53,899 bases of DNA. It comes from Desulfococcaceae bacterium. GTDB lineage: Bacteria; Desulfobacterota; Desulfobacteria; Desulfobacterales; Desulfosalsimonadaceae. Shown here piece by piece: positions 1 through 9,280 of this stretch (its first letter is position 1; every line of letters begins with the position of its first letter). A model generated the notes under the pieces. That model saw only the letters and a program-made list of their open reading frames with translations, was not told the origin of the DNA and did not search any database. The stretch is taken from the NCBI GenBank assembly GCA_030145385.1, contig JAQYVU010000021.1:1-53899 (forward strand). Direction: 5' to 3'. The position numbers were made by a program, and so were the translations under genes.

Positions 1-1355
1 TCAGCACGGTAAGTGACTGCTTTGGCTGTTTTCACTTCCGTTACATCTCTTAAGGTGACAACCACTTTTTCCCGCCCATCAGATTCCGTAAAAGGTGTGT
101 ATGTCTGCTCATAAATCAGACCACTGGATGAATTAAATTCCGATCGTTCCAGTTTTCCTGATAAAAAAGCATTAAGCATAATACAATCCTCACAAGGCTT
201 AAGACGCTCCCTGAATGCCGCATAGCATTTTTCGCCTATGCAATCACCCAATTTGGACTTCAGAGATTCATTTAAGTATTCTATCGTATAATCGGCATCT
301 ACAATTCCTACCCCTTCAAGTCGATGAAAAAGAATCCGCCGAAGCTTATCATGCTCGGATCGCAAATCTTCCTGAATACGTTTTAATTCATTTATATTTT
401 TAAACGATTCGACGATCCCTTTGAATTCATTATTCGGCCCGTAAAATGGCCGGACTGACAAAAGACAATGGACGATAGTCCCATTTTTCTGGTGTTTGTC
501 GACTTCGCATTCGATCTCCTGTTCTCCGTTTATAATCCTCTGTAACGGGCAATTGTCAGAATGACAAAGGTCTCCGCTAAAAACCATATAGCACTTTTTT
601 CCGACAGCGTTTTTAAGACTCTCGCCTGAAAGTGACACAAAAGTTTCATTTACTTTTAATACATTAAAATTCTTATCAACCACACGCATTCCAACGGATG
701 CTGTCTGGAATATTTGATTAAGTTCCGTATGCGCCAGAGAAATGTCCCGTTCCATGACTTTTCGTTCGGTAATATCCTGCCCTAATCCGTAAATGATTTT
801 TCGGCGTGATTCATGAGATGGAATGAGATTCAGCAGCAATGTTCTAGTTTTTCCATTAAAACAATAATCAATTTCTATACTTTTTTTTGAAGGGTAAGAA
901 AAATAATCAACCAGATCGATGTTCGGATATTTTTTTATGGCGTAATCCCAGATTAGTCTGCCAACAAGCTCTTCGGGGCTGGATTCAAAAAACACTTGAC
1001 CGGCATGATTGCAATCAATAAAACGCCCTGTTTCATCAAATAAAAAAATAGGAATAAGCCCCTCTTCAAAAAGCATTCGATACCTGTTTTCCATTTCCTT
1101 GAACGCATTGTCTTTGAGTTTGCGTTCATTTATTCTCAACTGGACGTAAAAACTGAAGACAATTATCAGCGTTAAAACTAAGGAACGTTTCCAAAGCTCA
1201 TGAACATCCCGGGTCAGAATCTGGGAGGCAACAGTTCCCTCCTGAAATACCAGTACTTGCAGGACGGACTCGGCAATCCAGTAAAATACTCCGACGCCGA
1301 TTCCCATCCATAACAGGTTGTCAAAACGAGCAATCGAATCTTTTATTTTAAACAT
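1..1355 (-). CDS. Membrane-anchored multi-PAS sensor protein, C-terminus cut by window edge
   Basis: The frame is open on the minus strand from an ATG at 1355 to the window edge, giving about 451 residues with no stop. The N-terminus (about residues 13-37 and 57-71) forms two hydrophobic segments, so the protein is membrane anchored. Three PAS-like domains follow: about 90-205 (ending in a GQDITERK-type PAC motif), about 215-335 and about 345-450 (ending LRDVTEVK). The second and third carry cysteine-spaced insertions (GEKCYAAF, PCEDC and SDNCP), a style seen in anaerobe PAS domains. The output domain lies outside the window; a histidine kinase is the usual partner but cannot be seen. No Shine-Dalgarno is obvious. 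The PAS nature is well supported; ligand and output are unknown. Confidence 0.8.
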   Translation of the reverse strand, partial: MFKIKDSIARFDNLLWMGIGVGVFYWIAESVLQVLVFQEGTVASQILTRDVHELWKRSLVLTLIIVFSFYVQLRINERKLKDNAFKEMENRYRMLFEEGLIPIFLFDETGRFIDCNHAGQVFFESSPEELVGRLIWDYAIKKYPNIDLVDYFSYPSKKSIEIDYCFNGKTRTLLLNLIPSHESRRKIIYGLGQDITERKVMERDISLAHTELNQIFQTASVGMRVVDKNFNVLKVNETFVSLSGESLKNAVGKKCYMVFSGDLCHSDNCPLQRIINGEQEIECEVDKHQKNGTIVHCLLSVRPFYGPNNEFKGIVESFKNINELKRIQEDLRSEHDKLRRILFHRLEGVGIVDADYTIEYLNESLKSKLGDCIGEKCYAAFRERLKPCEDCIMLNAFLSGKLERSEFNSSSGLIYEQTYTPFTESDGREKVVVTLRDVTEVKTAKAVTYRA

Positions 1356-2019
1356 TTGCATTACCAATCTCGTTTCAGGTGCCGGCAATATCTATGACAG
1401 AAAAGCACATCCGTCTTAACTAAAAACAACTATCTAAGCACACAAATTCGGATTTATATCGAAATTATCTAAAGAGAGTCTAAAAAGAAACAGCTAAAAG
1501 CTAAATTACAGAGAAGAGAGAAGAGAGAAGAATGTGGATTCACGCAGATGAAAACAGGAAGTTTTAGTTCTAAATTGTAAAAATTATATAAAAATTTTAA
1601 ACGAAAAGTCAAGAAAAATTAAACGACACCTCCCCCAATACTTCATTTTTTTGAAACGGCATAGAGGATTGTTCAAAATCAGATTCAGCTTTCCGTCATT
1701 CTGAATATTCAATACGGCCATACAAACGAATCAGGTTCGATCACTCGACCCGAATGCGTCTTGCGTGATCATCAATCAGGTCATATCCAAATATCGTGGG
1801 TTGGTGTTTGACAACTACAACTGGATCTATTTCCCGTCAGATGTTTCCTATTACATTACACCATGTGTTTTTTTCTGTATACCGTTATTTTTATTATCAT
1901 CACATCGGTTATGATTAACCTTTTCATTTTCCAGATAATGCGACGTTAAAAAAAACGGCATCAACCGTTAGTGTGGTTAAATTATTGACTTTGTCCGGCT
2001 ATGTTATTATTTAGCCCGA
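1356..2019. other. Intergenic region, about 660 bases
   Basis: This AT-rich spacer separates two divergently transcribed genes. It holds a short purine run of GAGAAGA units near 1510-1532. An open frame without a start codon runs at 1705-1914 on the plus strand (about 69 codons, containing LDPNASCVIINQ). That frame could be a gene remnant, but I do not recognise it. No RNA gene is visible. Confidence 0.5.
1985..2013 (+). promoter_or_regulatory. Candidate sigma-70-type promoter for a possibly leaderless mRNA
   Basis: TTGACT at 1985-1990 and TATTTA at 2008-2013 are 17 bases apart. A transcript started about 7 bases downstream would begin at or next to the ATG at 2020, which has no Shine-Dalgarno sequence. 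The geometry is visible; promoter activity is inferred from sequence alone. Confidence 0.3.
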
Positions 2020-2307
2020 ATGACCCTTTGTGATGATTGTCCAATTGATGATAAAATATATGAATGCTGCGGCAGATTTCCGGAAACCGGAGATATGGTC
2101 CTTTTGCCGATCAGTAAGGACCGGTCTCTTAGTGCATGCCCCCATTTAAGCGCATCCGGAAAATGCGAAATTTATGAGAAACGTCCATATGCCTGCCAGA
2201 GCCATTATTGCCTACAATATAATGCAATAAATGAAATCGGCACAGGTTATCAGGCTTTGAAGGGGCAATGGAATAAATGGGGGAATGAATGGGGGGACGA
2301 TGACTGA
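2020..2307 (+). CDS. Small YkgJ-like cysteine-cluster protein (putative Zn/Fe chelating)
   Basis: This 95-residue protein carries the conserved cysteine pattern of the YkgJ / zinc- or iron-chelating domain family: CDDCPIDDKIYECCGRFPETG at the N-terminus, then CPHL, GKCEIYEKRPYAC and SHYC. The family is widespread in Proteobacteria; its biochemical role is poorly known, and metal or Fe-S cluster binding is inferred from the cysteines. The start is the only ATG in the open frame (an in-frame TAA lies 39 bases upstream) and lacks a Shine-Dalgarno sequence. The gene is monocistronic and followed by a clear terminator. A longer relative lies at 30126-30839. Confidence 0.7.
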   Translation: MTLCDDCPIDDKIYECCGRFPETGDMVLLPISKDRSLSACPHLSASGKCEIYEKRPYACQSHYCLQYNAINEIGTGYQALKGQWNKWGNEWGDDD

Positions 2308-2324
2308 CAGACGTAAATATTCAT

Positions 2325-2366
2325 GCCCAACGAAACACACATCAGTGTGACCCGTTGGGCATTATT
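2325..2366 (+). terminator. Rho-independent terminator after the YkgJ-like gene
   Basis: GCCCAACG (2325-2332) pairs with CGTTGGGC (2353-2360), and an inner CACAC/GTGTG stem (2336-2340/2345-2349) extends the hairpin. An ATTATTTT tract follows. It sits 18 bases after the stop codon. Confidence 0.85.
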
Positions 2367-2440
2367 TTACGGTTCTTTTTTAAAATAATAATGATATTAA
2401 AAAGTAAAACGCAGCTGAATCCAAATCAAAGGCCGGCATT

Positions 2441-3358
2441 TTATTTTTTATGAATATACTTTACTAACTTTTGAATCGTTGCGGCCGATTCCCGATTAAA
2501 CTGTTCCGTTTCCTTATCCGTAAATTCGTCAAATTTAACCAGGTCACATTCCTTAATCACCGTCAGAAACTCAAAAACCACTTTATCTATCACGTCATTG
2601 AGTTGAGCGTTTTTAACATCAATATCGTCAATGGCCTGAATCACTGAAACAGCTTCTTGCAGGGGATCATTGAAATCATTCAGGCGTTTTTGCATCATTT
2701 CGGATATCAGGATAAAAATAACATCAATTTTATTGCTTTTGATCAACGTCGGGCTGTGAAAAAAAGAAAAGTCTCTTTCAACACAAACCGTGCCTTTGTT
2801 CAGATCCATTACTTTATCAAACCAGTTGATCGTGTATCGCTTATAATCGTCGATGCGCCATTTTTCCTTTTCCCACATATGCGCCCGAATAATCTTATTC
2901 AATTGCTCAAAACAATCCTGCTGGTTTTCAAAATTATAGGTTCCCAATAAAGCACCGGACTGAAAAATATCCATACCGGGTTTTTTCGCCTGCTCTGATA
3001 TTTCAGCACATAAAATCCGCTGCTCTTTGCCGGGCCTGGCGATTAAAATTTTAAAAGACGGCTTTCCCTTTTCAATATGCTGCAGTTCTTCGGCCGATTC
3101 CGGAGGCGTCATTTTATCAGCAATGGATGGCGGTAAAAAAGCCGCAGAAAGATTAGGACTCAGGTCAACAATCTCCATGGCAGCCAGAAATACTGGCAGT
3201 TCTTCTTCTTCCAAAGCCTGAACGGGAATCAGCCTGCCGGGCTCCAGATACGGCATAAAAACATTCAGCATGGCCTCAAGCCCGCCCTGCCAGTGGGCAC
3301 TCCGGGGATCTTTACCTTCGTCAATCCATTGTTTTACTTTTTGGGATATCGAATCCAT
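2441..3358 (-). CDS. Hypothetical soluble protein, 305 residues
   Basis: I do not recognise this protein. It has no signal peptide or membrane segment and is acidic, with a conserved-looking N-terminal block (about residues 1-60, including SAHWQGGLEAMLNVF and ALEEEELPVFLAAMEIVD), a middle block rich in aromatic residues (about 150-190) and a helical C-terminus. The ATG at 3358 is preceded by AAGAGGAA at suitable spacing, so the start is firm. It stands alone between the terminator at 2325-2366 and the his genes. Good ribosome binding site, length and clean frame support a real gene; function is unknown. Confidence 0.6.
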   Translation of the reverse strand: MDSISQKVKQWIDEGKDPRSAHWQGGLEAMLNVFMPYLEPGRLIPVQALEEEELPVFLAAMEIVDLSPNLSAAFLPPSIADKMTPPESAEELQHIEKGKPSFKILIARPGKEQRILCAEISEQAKKPGMDIFQSGALLGTYNFENQQDCFEQLNKIIRAHMWEKEKWRIDDYKRYTINWFDKVMDLNKGTVCVERDFSFFHSPTLIKSNKIDVIFILISEMMQKRLNDFNDPLQEAVSVIQAIDDIDVKNAQLNDVIDKVVFEFLTVIKECDLVKFDEFTDKETEQFNRESAATIQKLVKYIHKK

Positions 3359-3776
3359 TATATGTTCCTCTTATATTTTCTGATTTTGATTTTTATAAAA
3401 ACGGCATTCATAAGTTGTCAGATATAAAATTGCGACGATATACAGTAATCCAAAATCAACTGACTTCCCACAGATAAAGTTAACCGGAATCGCGCTAAAT
3501 AATTTAAAAATTGCATCAAACCAAATTAATCACTTGATTGTCAAATGGTTTAATAAAACCAACATACCCTATACTCTTCTTCTTTGCGCTATAATCATTC
3601 CCTTTCCCTTTTTTTATTAAAATTTTTAAGTTGAAGAAAAATATTTATAAATGTAATGGTTTTCAACAAGATGTTTACTTATTAATAGCCCGCTTTTCTC
3701 ACTACTTTAATTTGTTCATTTGCGCGGCAAAGTGAAAACAATTTTAAAACAGCATTAAAGGAGTAAAATTCGCAGC
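3359..3776. other. Intergenic region upstream of hisE, about 420 bases
   Basis: AT-rich divergent spacer between the hypothetical gene (minus) and hisE (plus). It must hold promoters for both, but no hexamer pair with good spacing stood out. I saw no leader peptide of His codons and no attenuator hairpin before hisE. Confidence 0.4.
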
Positions 3777-4040
3777 ATGAAATCTTTTGAAGATCTTTTT
3801 AAAGAATTGACTGAAAAGTCCGTCAGGGGTGATGAGGATTCCGGAACGGTGAAAGCCCTGGCAGCCGGTAAACATGCCATTGGAAAAAAAATTGTCGAAG
3901 AAGCAGCTGAAGTATGGATGGCATCGGAATACGAGGGACAGGAGAAAACCGCAGAAGAAATTTCTCAGCTGCTTTACCATATTCAGGTAATGATGCTTGC
4001 CTGTAATTTAAGCCTCGAAGACGTCTACAAATATTTATAA
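3777..4040 (+). CDS. hisE: Phosphoribosyl-ATP pyrophosphohydrolase HisE
   Basis: HisE removes pyrophosphate from phosphoribosyl-ATP, the second step of histidine biosynthesis, in the cytoplasm. The 87-residue length is typical of stand-alone HisE, an all-alpha MazG-like enzyme. The signature EEAAEV lies at residues 41-46 and the metal-binding EEISQLLYH helix at about 60-68. An AAAGGAG sequence lies about 14 bases before the ATG, slightly long but with no better start. hisG follows after 25 bases, so the two form an operon for steps 1 and 2. The usual partner HisI (step 3) is not fused here and is not in the window. Confidence 0.93.
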   Translation: MKSFEDLFKELTEKSVRGDEDSGTVKALAAGKHAIGKKIVEEAAEVWMASEYEGQEKTAEEISQLLYHIQVMMLACNLSLEDVYKYL

Positions 4041-4065
4041 ATATCCTGCAAAGGAAATGGATAAA

Positions 4066-4914
4066 ATGATAAAGATTGCATTACCCAATAAAGGGACACT
4101 GTCTGAAGATTCTGTCCGGCTGATGACTGAAGCAGGTTATACATGCAGACGTTATAACCGCGAATTATTCGTGCATGACAAAAAAAATGAAATTGATTTT
4201 GTGTTTCTTCGGCCGCGGGATATTGCTGTTTATGTGAGCCGGGGGATTATAGATATCGGAATTACCGGAAGAGATCTGGCCAACGAAGCCGATGTAGTGC
4301 TGGATGAGGTCCTGGCTCTGGGATTCGGCCAATCAAAATTCTGTTACGCTGTTTCCCGCCAGAGTACGCAGACACCCGATGATTTTAACGGCTTGCGGAT
4401 CGCCACATCGTATCCCCATCTTGTCAAAAAAGATTTGATCAAACGTCAAATTCAGGCGGATATCGTAAAACTTGACGGTGCGGTTGAAATCAGCGTCACT
4501 TTGGGTGTCGCAGACGCCATTGCAGATGTTGTTCAATCCGGAAGGACACTTACTGAAGCCGGTTTGAAAATTGTCGGGTCCCCCATTCTCGAATCCGAAG
4601 CCTTGGTTGTCGCAGGCCCTCATACATCGCTTAACGACGCATCCATCAAAACATGCCTGGAGCGATTGCGCGGGATCGTCGTTGCCCGCGAATACGTCAT
4701 GGTGGAATATGATGCGCCGGAAAATTTGCTCAAAAAGTTCTGTGCCATCACACCGGGAATTGAGTCACCGACCATCTCGCCGTTAAGCAAATCCGGGTGG
4801 GTGGCGGTTAAGGCCATGGTAAAACAAAAAGATACCAACAAAATAATGGATGAACTGACAGAAATTGGAGCTAAAGGCATAATTGTAACCAATATCAGGA
4901 CCTGCCGTCTCTAA
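4066..4914 (+). CDS. hisG: ATP phosphoribosyltransferase HisG (long form)
   Basis: HisG condenses ATP with PRPP, the first committed step of histidine synthesis. At about 282 residues it is the long, hexameric form: a two-lobed catalytic core (IKIALPNKGTL at the start, DIGITGRDL near residue 70, and the PRPP-binding SGRTLTEAGL near 160) and a C-terminal regulatory ACT-like domain (about 210-282, ending GAKGIIVTNIRTCRL) that normally gives histidine feedback inhibition. I choose the ATG at 4066 because AAGGA (4051-4055) lies 10 bases upstream; an in-frame ATG at 4057 would be 1 base from it. It is the second gene of hisEG. Confidence 0.95.
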   Translation: MIKIALPNKGTLSEDSVRLMTEAGYTCRRYNRELFVHDKKNEIDFVFLRPRDIAVYVSRGIIDIGITGRDLANEADVVLDEVLALGFGQSKFCYAVSRQSTQTPDDFNGLRIATSYPHLVKKDLIKRQIQADIVKLDGAVEISVTLGVADAIADVVQSGRTLTEAGLKIVGSPILESEALVVAGPHTSLNDASIKTCLERLRGIVVAREYVMVEYDAPENLLKKFCAITPGIESPTISPLSKSGWVAVKAMVKQKDTNKIMDELTEIGAKGIIVTNIRTCRL

Positions 4915-5334
4915 CCCGCCGAAAAAACATGCTTCCTATAAAAAATCCGGGACAAACGCCCCGCCCTCCTGCGCCCTGTAAAAATATTACAGCCGGCGCA
5001 GTGTTCTTAATTCGTGTCACATTTGGCGTCAACGCAATTCTGCATTTTGGTTCTTTCTTTACTCCTGCCCGGTCAAAGCACCTCTTAAGAACTAAATTTA
5101 CTTGACGGCGTATATGAATTGCTCCATATTACCCCATGAAAATATGCATTTATATAATTTGGAGTTTATCTTTCGGATATAGATCATTTGTGTATTTTTT
5201 TTAAAGTCTTTCCGATCCGCTTCCTGATAATTCTCTAACTACCGGTACGTTTCCTGAAATTATTAAAATCAAATGCAGCCATAGATTTCTTATTATAAGT
5301 TATACGAAACTCAAGCCGGACAGTACTTATAACT
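4915..5334. other. Intergenic region with a candidate promoter, about 420 bases
   Basis: Spacer between hisG and the DNRLRE/Ig protein. TTGACG (5102-5107) and CATATT (5125-5130), separated by 17 bases, are a plausible promoter; the resulting 5' leader would be about 200 bases. No strong terminator hairpin after hisG was found. Confidence 0.35.
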
Positions 5335-8301
5335 TTGAAAAAAATAAAAAAATCCTTACTTGCCGTTATATTGTTTTTTTTGTTTGTTTGCTCGGCTGAC
5401 TGTGAATCCTTCGGCCCGTTTGCAGAAAGCAATTATTATTATCCTGTGGCGGATGCTTATGTTTACGAGAAAAGCGGCAGCACTTTCGGCAGTGACACGG
5501 AGCTTCGCGTCGGACATCAAAGTACAAATAATTTCGATAATATGAGAAGCGCCCTCAAATTTGATACTTCCGCGATACCTGAAAATTCCAAGATTAATGA
5601 AGCATACCTTTATGCTTATTCTTTTGATACAAAACCCTCCTGGGATTTTCGATCTATTCAAGCATACTCCGCCCCGAACATCTGGAGTGAGTCCGTTATG
5701 AACTGGTCTCAGCTGGATGACATAAGTGCTCAAATCCATGATTCTTCATTTATCAACGGAATACCCGGCTCTTCTCCGGACATGTATTCTTGGGACATTA
5801 CGGATATTGTACAATCATGGGTTTCCGGGAAAACAAATTACGGCGTTGTTTTGCAATGCGATTCTGAAGATTTTGATGACTATATCATAATTTATTCAAA
5901 CGATAATCTATTATATAAACCTTATCTAAATGTCATCTATACTCCCCCGGCGATGCCTTCGCCTGATACTCAATTGTCTAAGGCCATGACTATAAAAACG
6001 AATAACTTGACAACCGATAAAACGACTGCCGATGCATCTGTTGTCAATCCTTTGGTCAATGAAACAAAAACCGAAGATATCGCAGGTCATACTATCGTTC
6101 ACGTTCCCGAGAATAAAATGTTAACGGAACGGATTCAAACACCGGCACATGATCTGCCGCCTGCAATCACATACCACCCTGTATCGCAGACAAAAAATCC
6201 CGGAACGTCTGTAATTTTCATTGTAACTGCTTCAGGCGCCCCACCGGTATCATTTCAGTGGATAAAAGATGGGGTGAAAATTGATGGTGCAAATTCCAAA
6301 AGATATACCATTGATTCGGTTTGTGAAAATGACGAGGGAACTTTCACCTGCAGGATTACCAATGATGCCGGAAGCATAACATCCAATCCTGCTGAACTGC
6401 AAGTAAACGACCCAGTCAATATTACTCAGCAGCCGCAGTCTATTTCAACAATTCCCGGAAAGAAAGTGACGTTTTGTGTAAAAACGATTGGGACACCTCC
6501 CTTTTCTTTTCAATGGGAAAAAGACAGCCTTGATATTCGAGGTGCAGCCGATAAAGCATATGTTATTGCTTCAGTTCAAAAAAAAGATGCGGGTGTATAC
6601 AGATGTAAAGTCAGTGACACTTTCTCACAAATTATTTCCAAAGGGGCTCAATTAAGTTTAGCAGATCCCCCGCAAATCACCCAACACCCGCAATCCCAAT
6701 TATTAAATTCCAAAATGCCGGTGACTTTTTCTGTTAGCGTTTCAGGAACGCTGCCATTATCATTTCAGTGGATAAAAGACGGCGTGGAGATTGATGGTGA
6801 AACTTCGGACAGCTACACCATTGGTTCGGTTTCAATCGATGACGGGGGATACTTCACCTGCAGGGTCACCAATGATGCGGGCAGTGAAGAATCCAATGCC
6901 GCTGAACTTTATGTAACCTCTCCGCCGGGTGCAGCCGCGCCCGAAATTTTAAATGATGCCGGCATGGCGTTCAAATCTGATCCGGATCCAGGTTCCGCCC
7001 TATTGGAAAGCAATGCCATTTGTGATAATGATATAAAATGCCCGCAAGCTCCGACTTTTCATCCGGGTACCGGCACGTATCATACGTTTTTACATGTGAC
7101 GCCAAGTGTTTCCGGTAATTCGGTAAATTCTTTTTATACCATTAACGGTTCAGCCCCGGATACCGGTTCAACCCCCTGGAACGGCAAACCAATTTATATT
7201 GACGGTCATCACGGCCAGGCAGTGAATTTAAAAATGATCTGTTATGATTCACTCGGCCATGCGGGAGATATCGGATCTGTTGATTATCTATTCGACAAAC
7301 ATCTGCCGATCGCAATTAATTACCTTTCTCTGACAGCACCGGACGGCCAGGGACAATATGTACACAATGGCAATATCCTGATGATCAAGGGGTCCGCTCC
7401 CCCCAATGCAAGCCTGATTTCAGCCCGTCTTGTGGACGATCAGGGCTGCGTGATTCGGGATGTTTCAAAAGGACTGAACATGGCCCCGGACACCGGTGAT
7501 ATCAGCGGTTCTACTTTCGTGGGTTCTTTTCGGGGAGCTGCCTCGGTTCATCTCATCATGATGGTTCACGTCCCGACCGGTAAGCAGCCGGTAAAAGGCA
7601 TATCCAATTCGCTGTCTGTGGATAACAGCTATCCTGAAGTTCTGGTCACAGAACCAATCAATCACTCATATTTCAAGACAGCACCGATTATGATTTATGG
7701 TACAGCCTTTGATAAACTATCCGGTGTTGCTTCCGTTGAAATCAGCTTTGATGGCGGTTTTACATATTGCAGTGTTGATTCTTTTAAAGACGGGCAGTGG
7801 AAATATTCATTTAAGCCGACCACGCCTGACACCGTATATAACATTAAATTAAGATCAACGGATATTGTCGGACTTGCTACGGTGTCTGAAAATCTGATAA
7901 TCCATTATAATTCACCAGCCCCTGCAGTTAATAAACTCGTTAGAACAAACAAAAACAATACGGCCGATTATTCCCGTAAAAATACAAACAAAGCTTTCGA
8001 TGATAACGGAATTTGTACATACCGGGTGACGGACTTAAAAAACAGCCGGTTCCAGCCAACCGAATTATTTTCAGTAAAAGAGGAAATGGCCATAATTGTC
8101 AAAGGGTATGGCGGAAATAAGGTTACCGTAAAAATCATTGTCCCGTCTTCCGGAAAAGTGGTTTTTGAGTTAACAGACTACATTCCTGTAGACAAACACA
8201 AGATGTGGAAATGGAAACTCTCTGCAACCGGAACATTTCAGGCAGCCCTGTTTGTCGATGGAATCCAAAAAGATGATGTAATTTTTAAAATTATTCAATA
8301 G
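5335..8301 (+). CDS. Large secreted multi-domain protein: DNRLRE domain, three Ig-like repeats, further beta domains
   Basis: The 988-residue protein begins with a Sec signal peptide (MKKIKKSLLAVILFFLFVCSADC). A DNRLRE-type carbohydrate-binding-like domain follows at about 30-205 (paired segments RSALKFDTSAIPENSKINEA and WDITDIVQSWVSGK are diagnostic). After a Thr/Lys-rich linker come three immunoglobulin-like repeats at about 285-360, 365-450 and 455-535, each with FQWxKD and a closing Tyr/Phe-x-Cys (FTCRITNDAGS, YRCKVSD, FTCRVTNDAGS). Then follow a chitobiase-C-terminal-like domain (about 570-660), an Ig-like fold (about 770-860, YGTAFDKLSGVASVEIS) and an unassigned C-terminus. There is no sortase, PEP-CTERM or T9SS tail, so anchoring is unclear. 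The start is TTG with no clear Shine-Dalgarno. Likely a surface or matrix adhesin; no catalytic domain is seen. Confidence 0.8.
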   Translation: MKKIKKSLLAVILFFLFVCSADCESFGPFAESNYYYPVADAYVYEKSGSTFGSDTELRVGHQSTNNFDNMRSALKFDTSAIPENSKINEAYLYAYSFDTKPSWDFRSIQAYSAPNIWSESVMNWSQLDDISAQIHDSSFINGIPGSSPDMYSWDITDIVQSWVSGKTNYGVVLQCDSEDFDDYIIIYSNDNLLYKPYLNVIYTPPAMPSPDTQLSKAMTIKTNNLTTDKTTADASVVNPLVNETKTEDIAGHTIVHVPENKMLTERIQTPAHDLPPAITYHPVSQTKNPGTSVIFIVTASGAPPVSFQWIKDGVKIDGANSKRYTIDSVCENDEGTFTCRITNDAGSITSNPAELQVNDPVNITQQPQSISTIPGKKVTFCVKTIGTPPFSFQWEKDSLDIRGAADKAYVIASVQKKDAGVYRCKVSDTFSQIISKGAQLSLADPPQITQHPQSQLLNSKMPVTFSVSVSGTLPLSFQWIKDGVEIDGETSDSYTIGSVSIDDGGYFTCRVTNDAGSEESNAAELYVTSPPGAAAPEILNDAGMAFKSDPDPGSALLESNAICDNDIKCPQAPTFHPGTGTYHTFLHVTPSVSGNSVNSFYTINGSAPDTGSTPWNGKPIYIDGHHGQAVNLKMICYDSLGHAGDIGSVDYLFDKHLPIAINYLSLTAPDGQGQYVHNGNILMIKGSAPPNASLISARLVDDQGCVIRDVSKGLNMAPDTGDISGSTFVGSFRGAASVHLIMMVHVPTGKQPVKGISNSLSVDNSYPEVLVTEPINHSYFKTAPIMIYGTAFDKLSGVASVEISFDGGFTYCSVDSFKDGQWKYSFKPTTPDTVYNIKLRSTDIVGLATVSENLIIHYNSPAPAVNKLVRTNKNNTADYSRKNTNKAFDDNGICTYRVTDLKNSRFQPTELFSVKEEMAIIVKGYGGNKVTVKIIVPSSGKVVFELTDYIPVDKHKMWKWKLSATGTFQAALFVDGIQKDDVIFKIIQ

Positions 8302-8380
8302 TCATGCCAGTGGAAACGTCGGTGGATATGATTTGCAACACACGATATGACATCCGATAACCCTAAATTTTTTAACGGAA

Positions 8381-9280
8381 ATGATAAATAAAATGAACCC
8401 GATCAAACAATTCGAATTCACCCCGATCCTGGGCTGGTCCGCTTCCCGTTACGACACCTTTAAAACATGCCGGAGAAGGTATTATTATACCTACTACGCA
8501 AAATTTGATCCGGAACATCCGGCGAATAAAATCAACCGGCTCAAACAAATGACTTCCATTCCCCTTGAAATCGGGAACATTGTTCATGACATTATCAAAG
8601 TACTTTTGGAAAGGCTGCAAAAAACCGAACAACAGATTGATGCCAGAAGATTTTATGATTATGCCCGAAAAATTACTGAACAATACTGCCAAAAAACCTT
8701 TGCCGAAATTTACTACAAAGAAATTAACCAGCTAAACATCGATGACATCTATGAAAACGTGCGGCTGATTTTAAGCAATCTTTTAAACAGCCAGCGGTTC
8801 ATGTGGCTGGTCCAAAACGCAATAAAAAACAAGGACCAGTGGGTCATTGAACCTCCCGGCTACGGCCAGACCGTGATCAACGGATTAAAAGCATACTGCA
8901 AAGTCGACTTTCTGTTTCCCGTAGACGATGTGCTGTATATCATGGACTGGAAAACCGGCAAGGCGGACAACAAAAAGCATCATAAACAAATGCTCGGATA
9001 CACTGCCTGGGCCGCGTTCCACTTTGATCATGATCCGGATAAAATCCATCCCATCATCGCCTACCTGAAACCGGAATATGTTGAAGACACATTACATATC
9101 ACACGGCCGGACACAGACAATTTTGCAAACACAGTAAAAGAAGAAACCCAGGAAATGTATAACTTCTGCACCAGCATAGAAAAAAATATCCCAAAGGGAA
9201 AAGATTTGTTTGAAAAAACAACCGCCAAAGTATTCTGCAATTACTGTAATTTCAGGGAACTCTGCAATATTATTCTATAG
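8381..9280 (+). CDS. Stand-alone PD-(D/E)XK nuclease with predicted Fe-S cluster (AddB/Cas4-like)
   Basis: The 299-residue protein matches the RecB/Cas4-type PD-(D/E)XK superfamily. It has a conserved His in GNIVHD (about 69), Asp176, the DWKTGK core (Asp189, Lys191) and a KQMLGYTAWA helix (Gln203). Cys30 (FKTCRRRYYYTY) with Cys286, Cys289 and Cys295 (CNYCNFRELC) reproduces the split C-x(n)-C-x2-C-x5-C arrangement that binds a [4Fe-4S] cluster in AddB and Cas4. No helicase and no CRISPR array are nearby, so neither an AddAB nor a CRISPR role is supported. DNA repair or processing is the likely field. The alternative ATG at 8393 cannot be excluded. Confidence 0.8.
   Translation: MINKMNPIKQFEFTPILGWSASRYDTFKTCRRRYYYTYYAKFDPEHPANKINRLKQMTSIPLEIGNIVHDIIKVLLERLQKTEQQIDARRFYDYARKITEQYCQKTFAEIYYKEINQLNIDDIYENVRLILSNLLNSQRFMWLVQNAIKNKDQWVIEPPGYGQTVINGLKAYCKVDFLFPVDDVLYIMDWKTGKADNKKHHKQMLGYTAWAAFHFDHDPDKIHPIIAYLKPEYVEDTLHITRPDTDNFANTVKEETQEMYNFCTSIEKNIPKGKDLFEKTTAKVFCNYCNFRELCNIIL

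Noticed and set aside
1500-1535. GAGAAGA purine run as a microsatellite or phase-variable tract
   Set aside because: Only about three imperfect units, and not inside or directly upstream of a gene.
8381-9280. Reading the PD-(D/E)XK nuclease as Cas4 of a CRISPR system
   Set aside because: No repeat array and no other cas gene are visible anywhere in the window.
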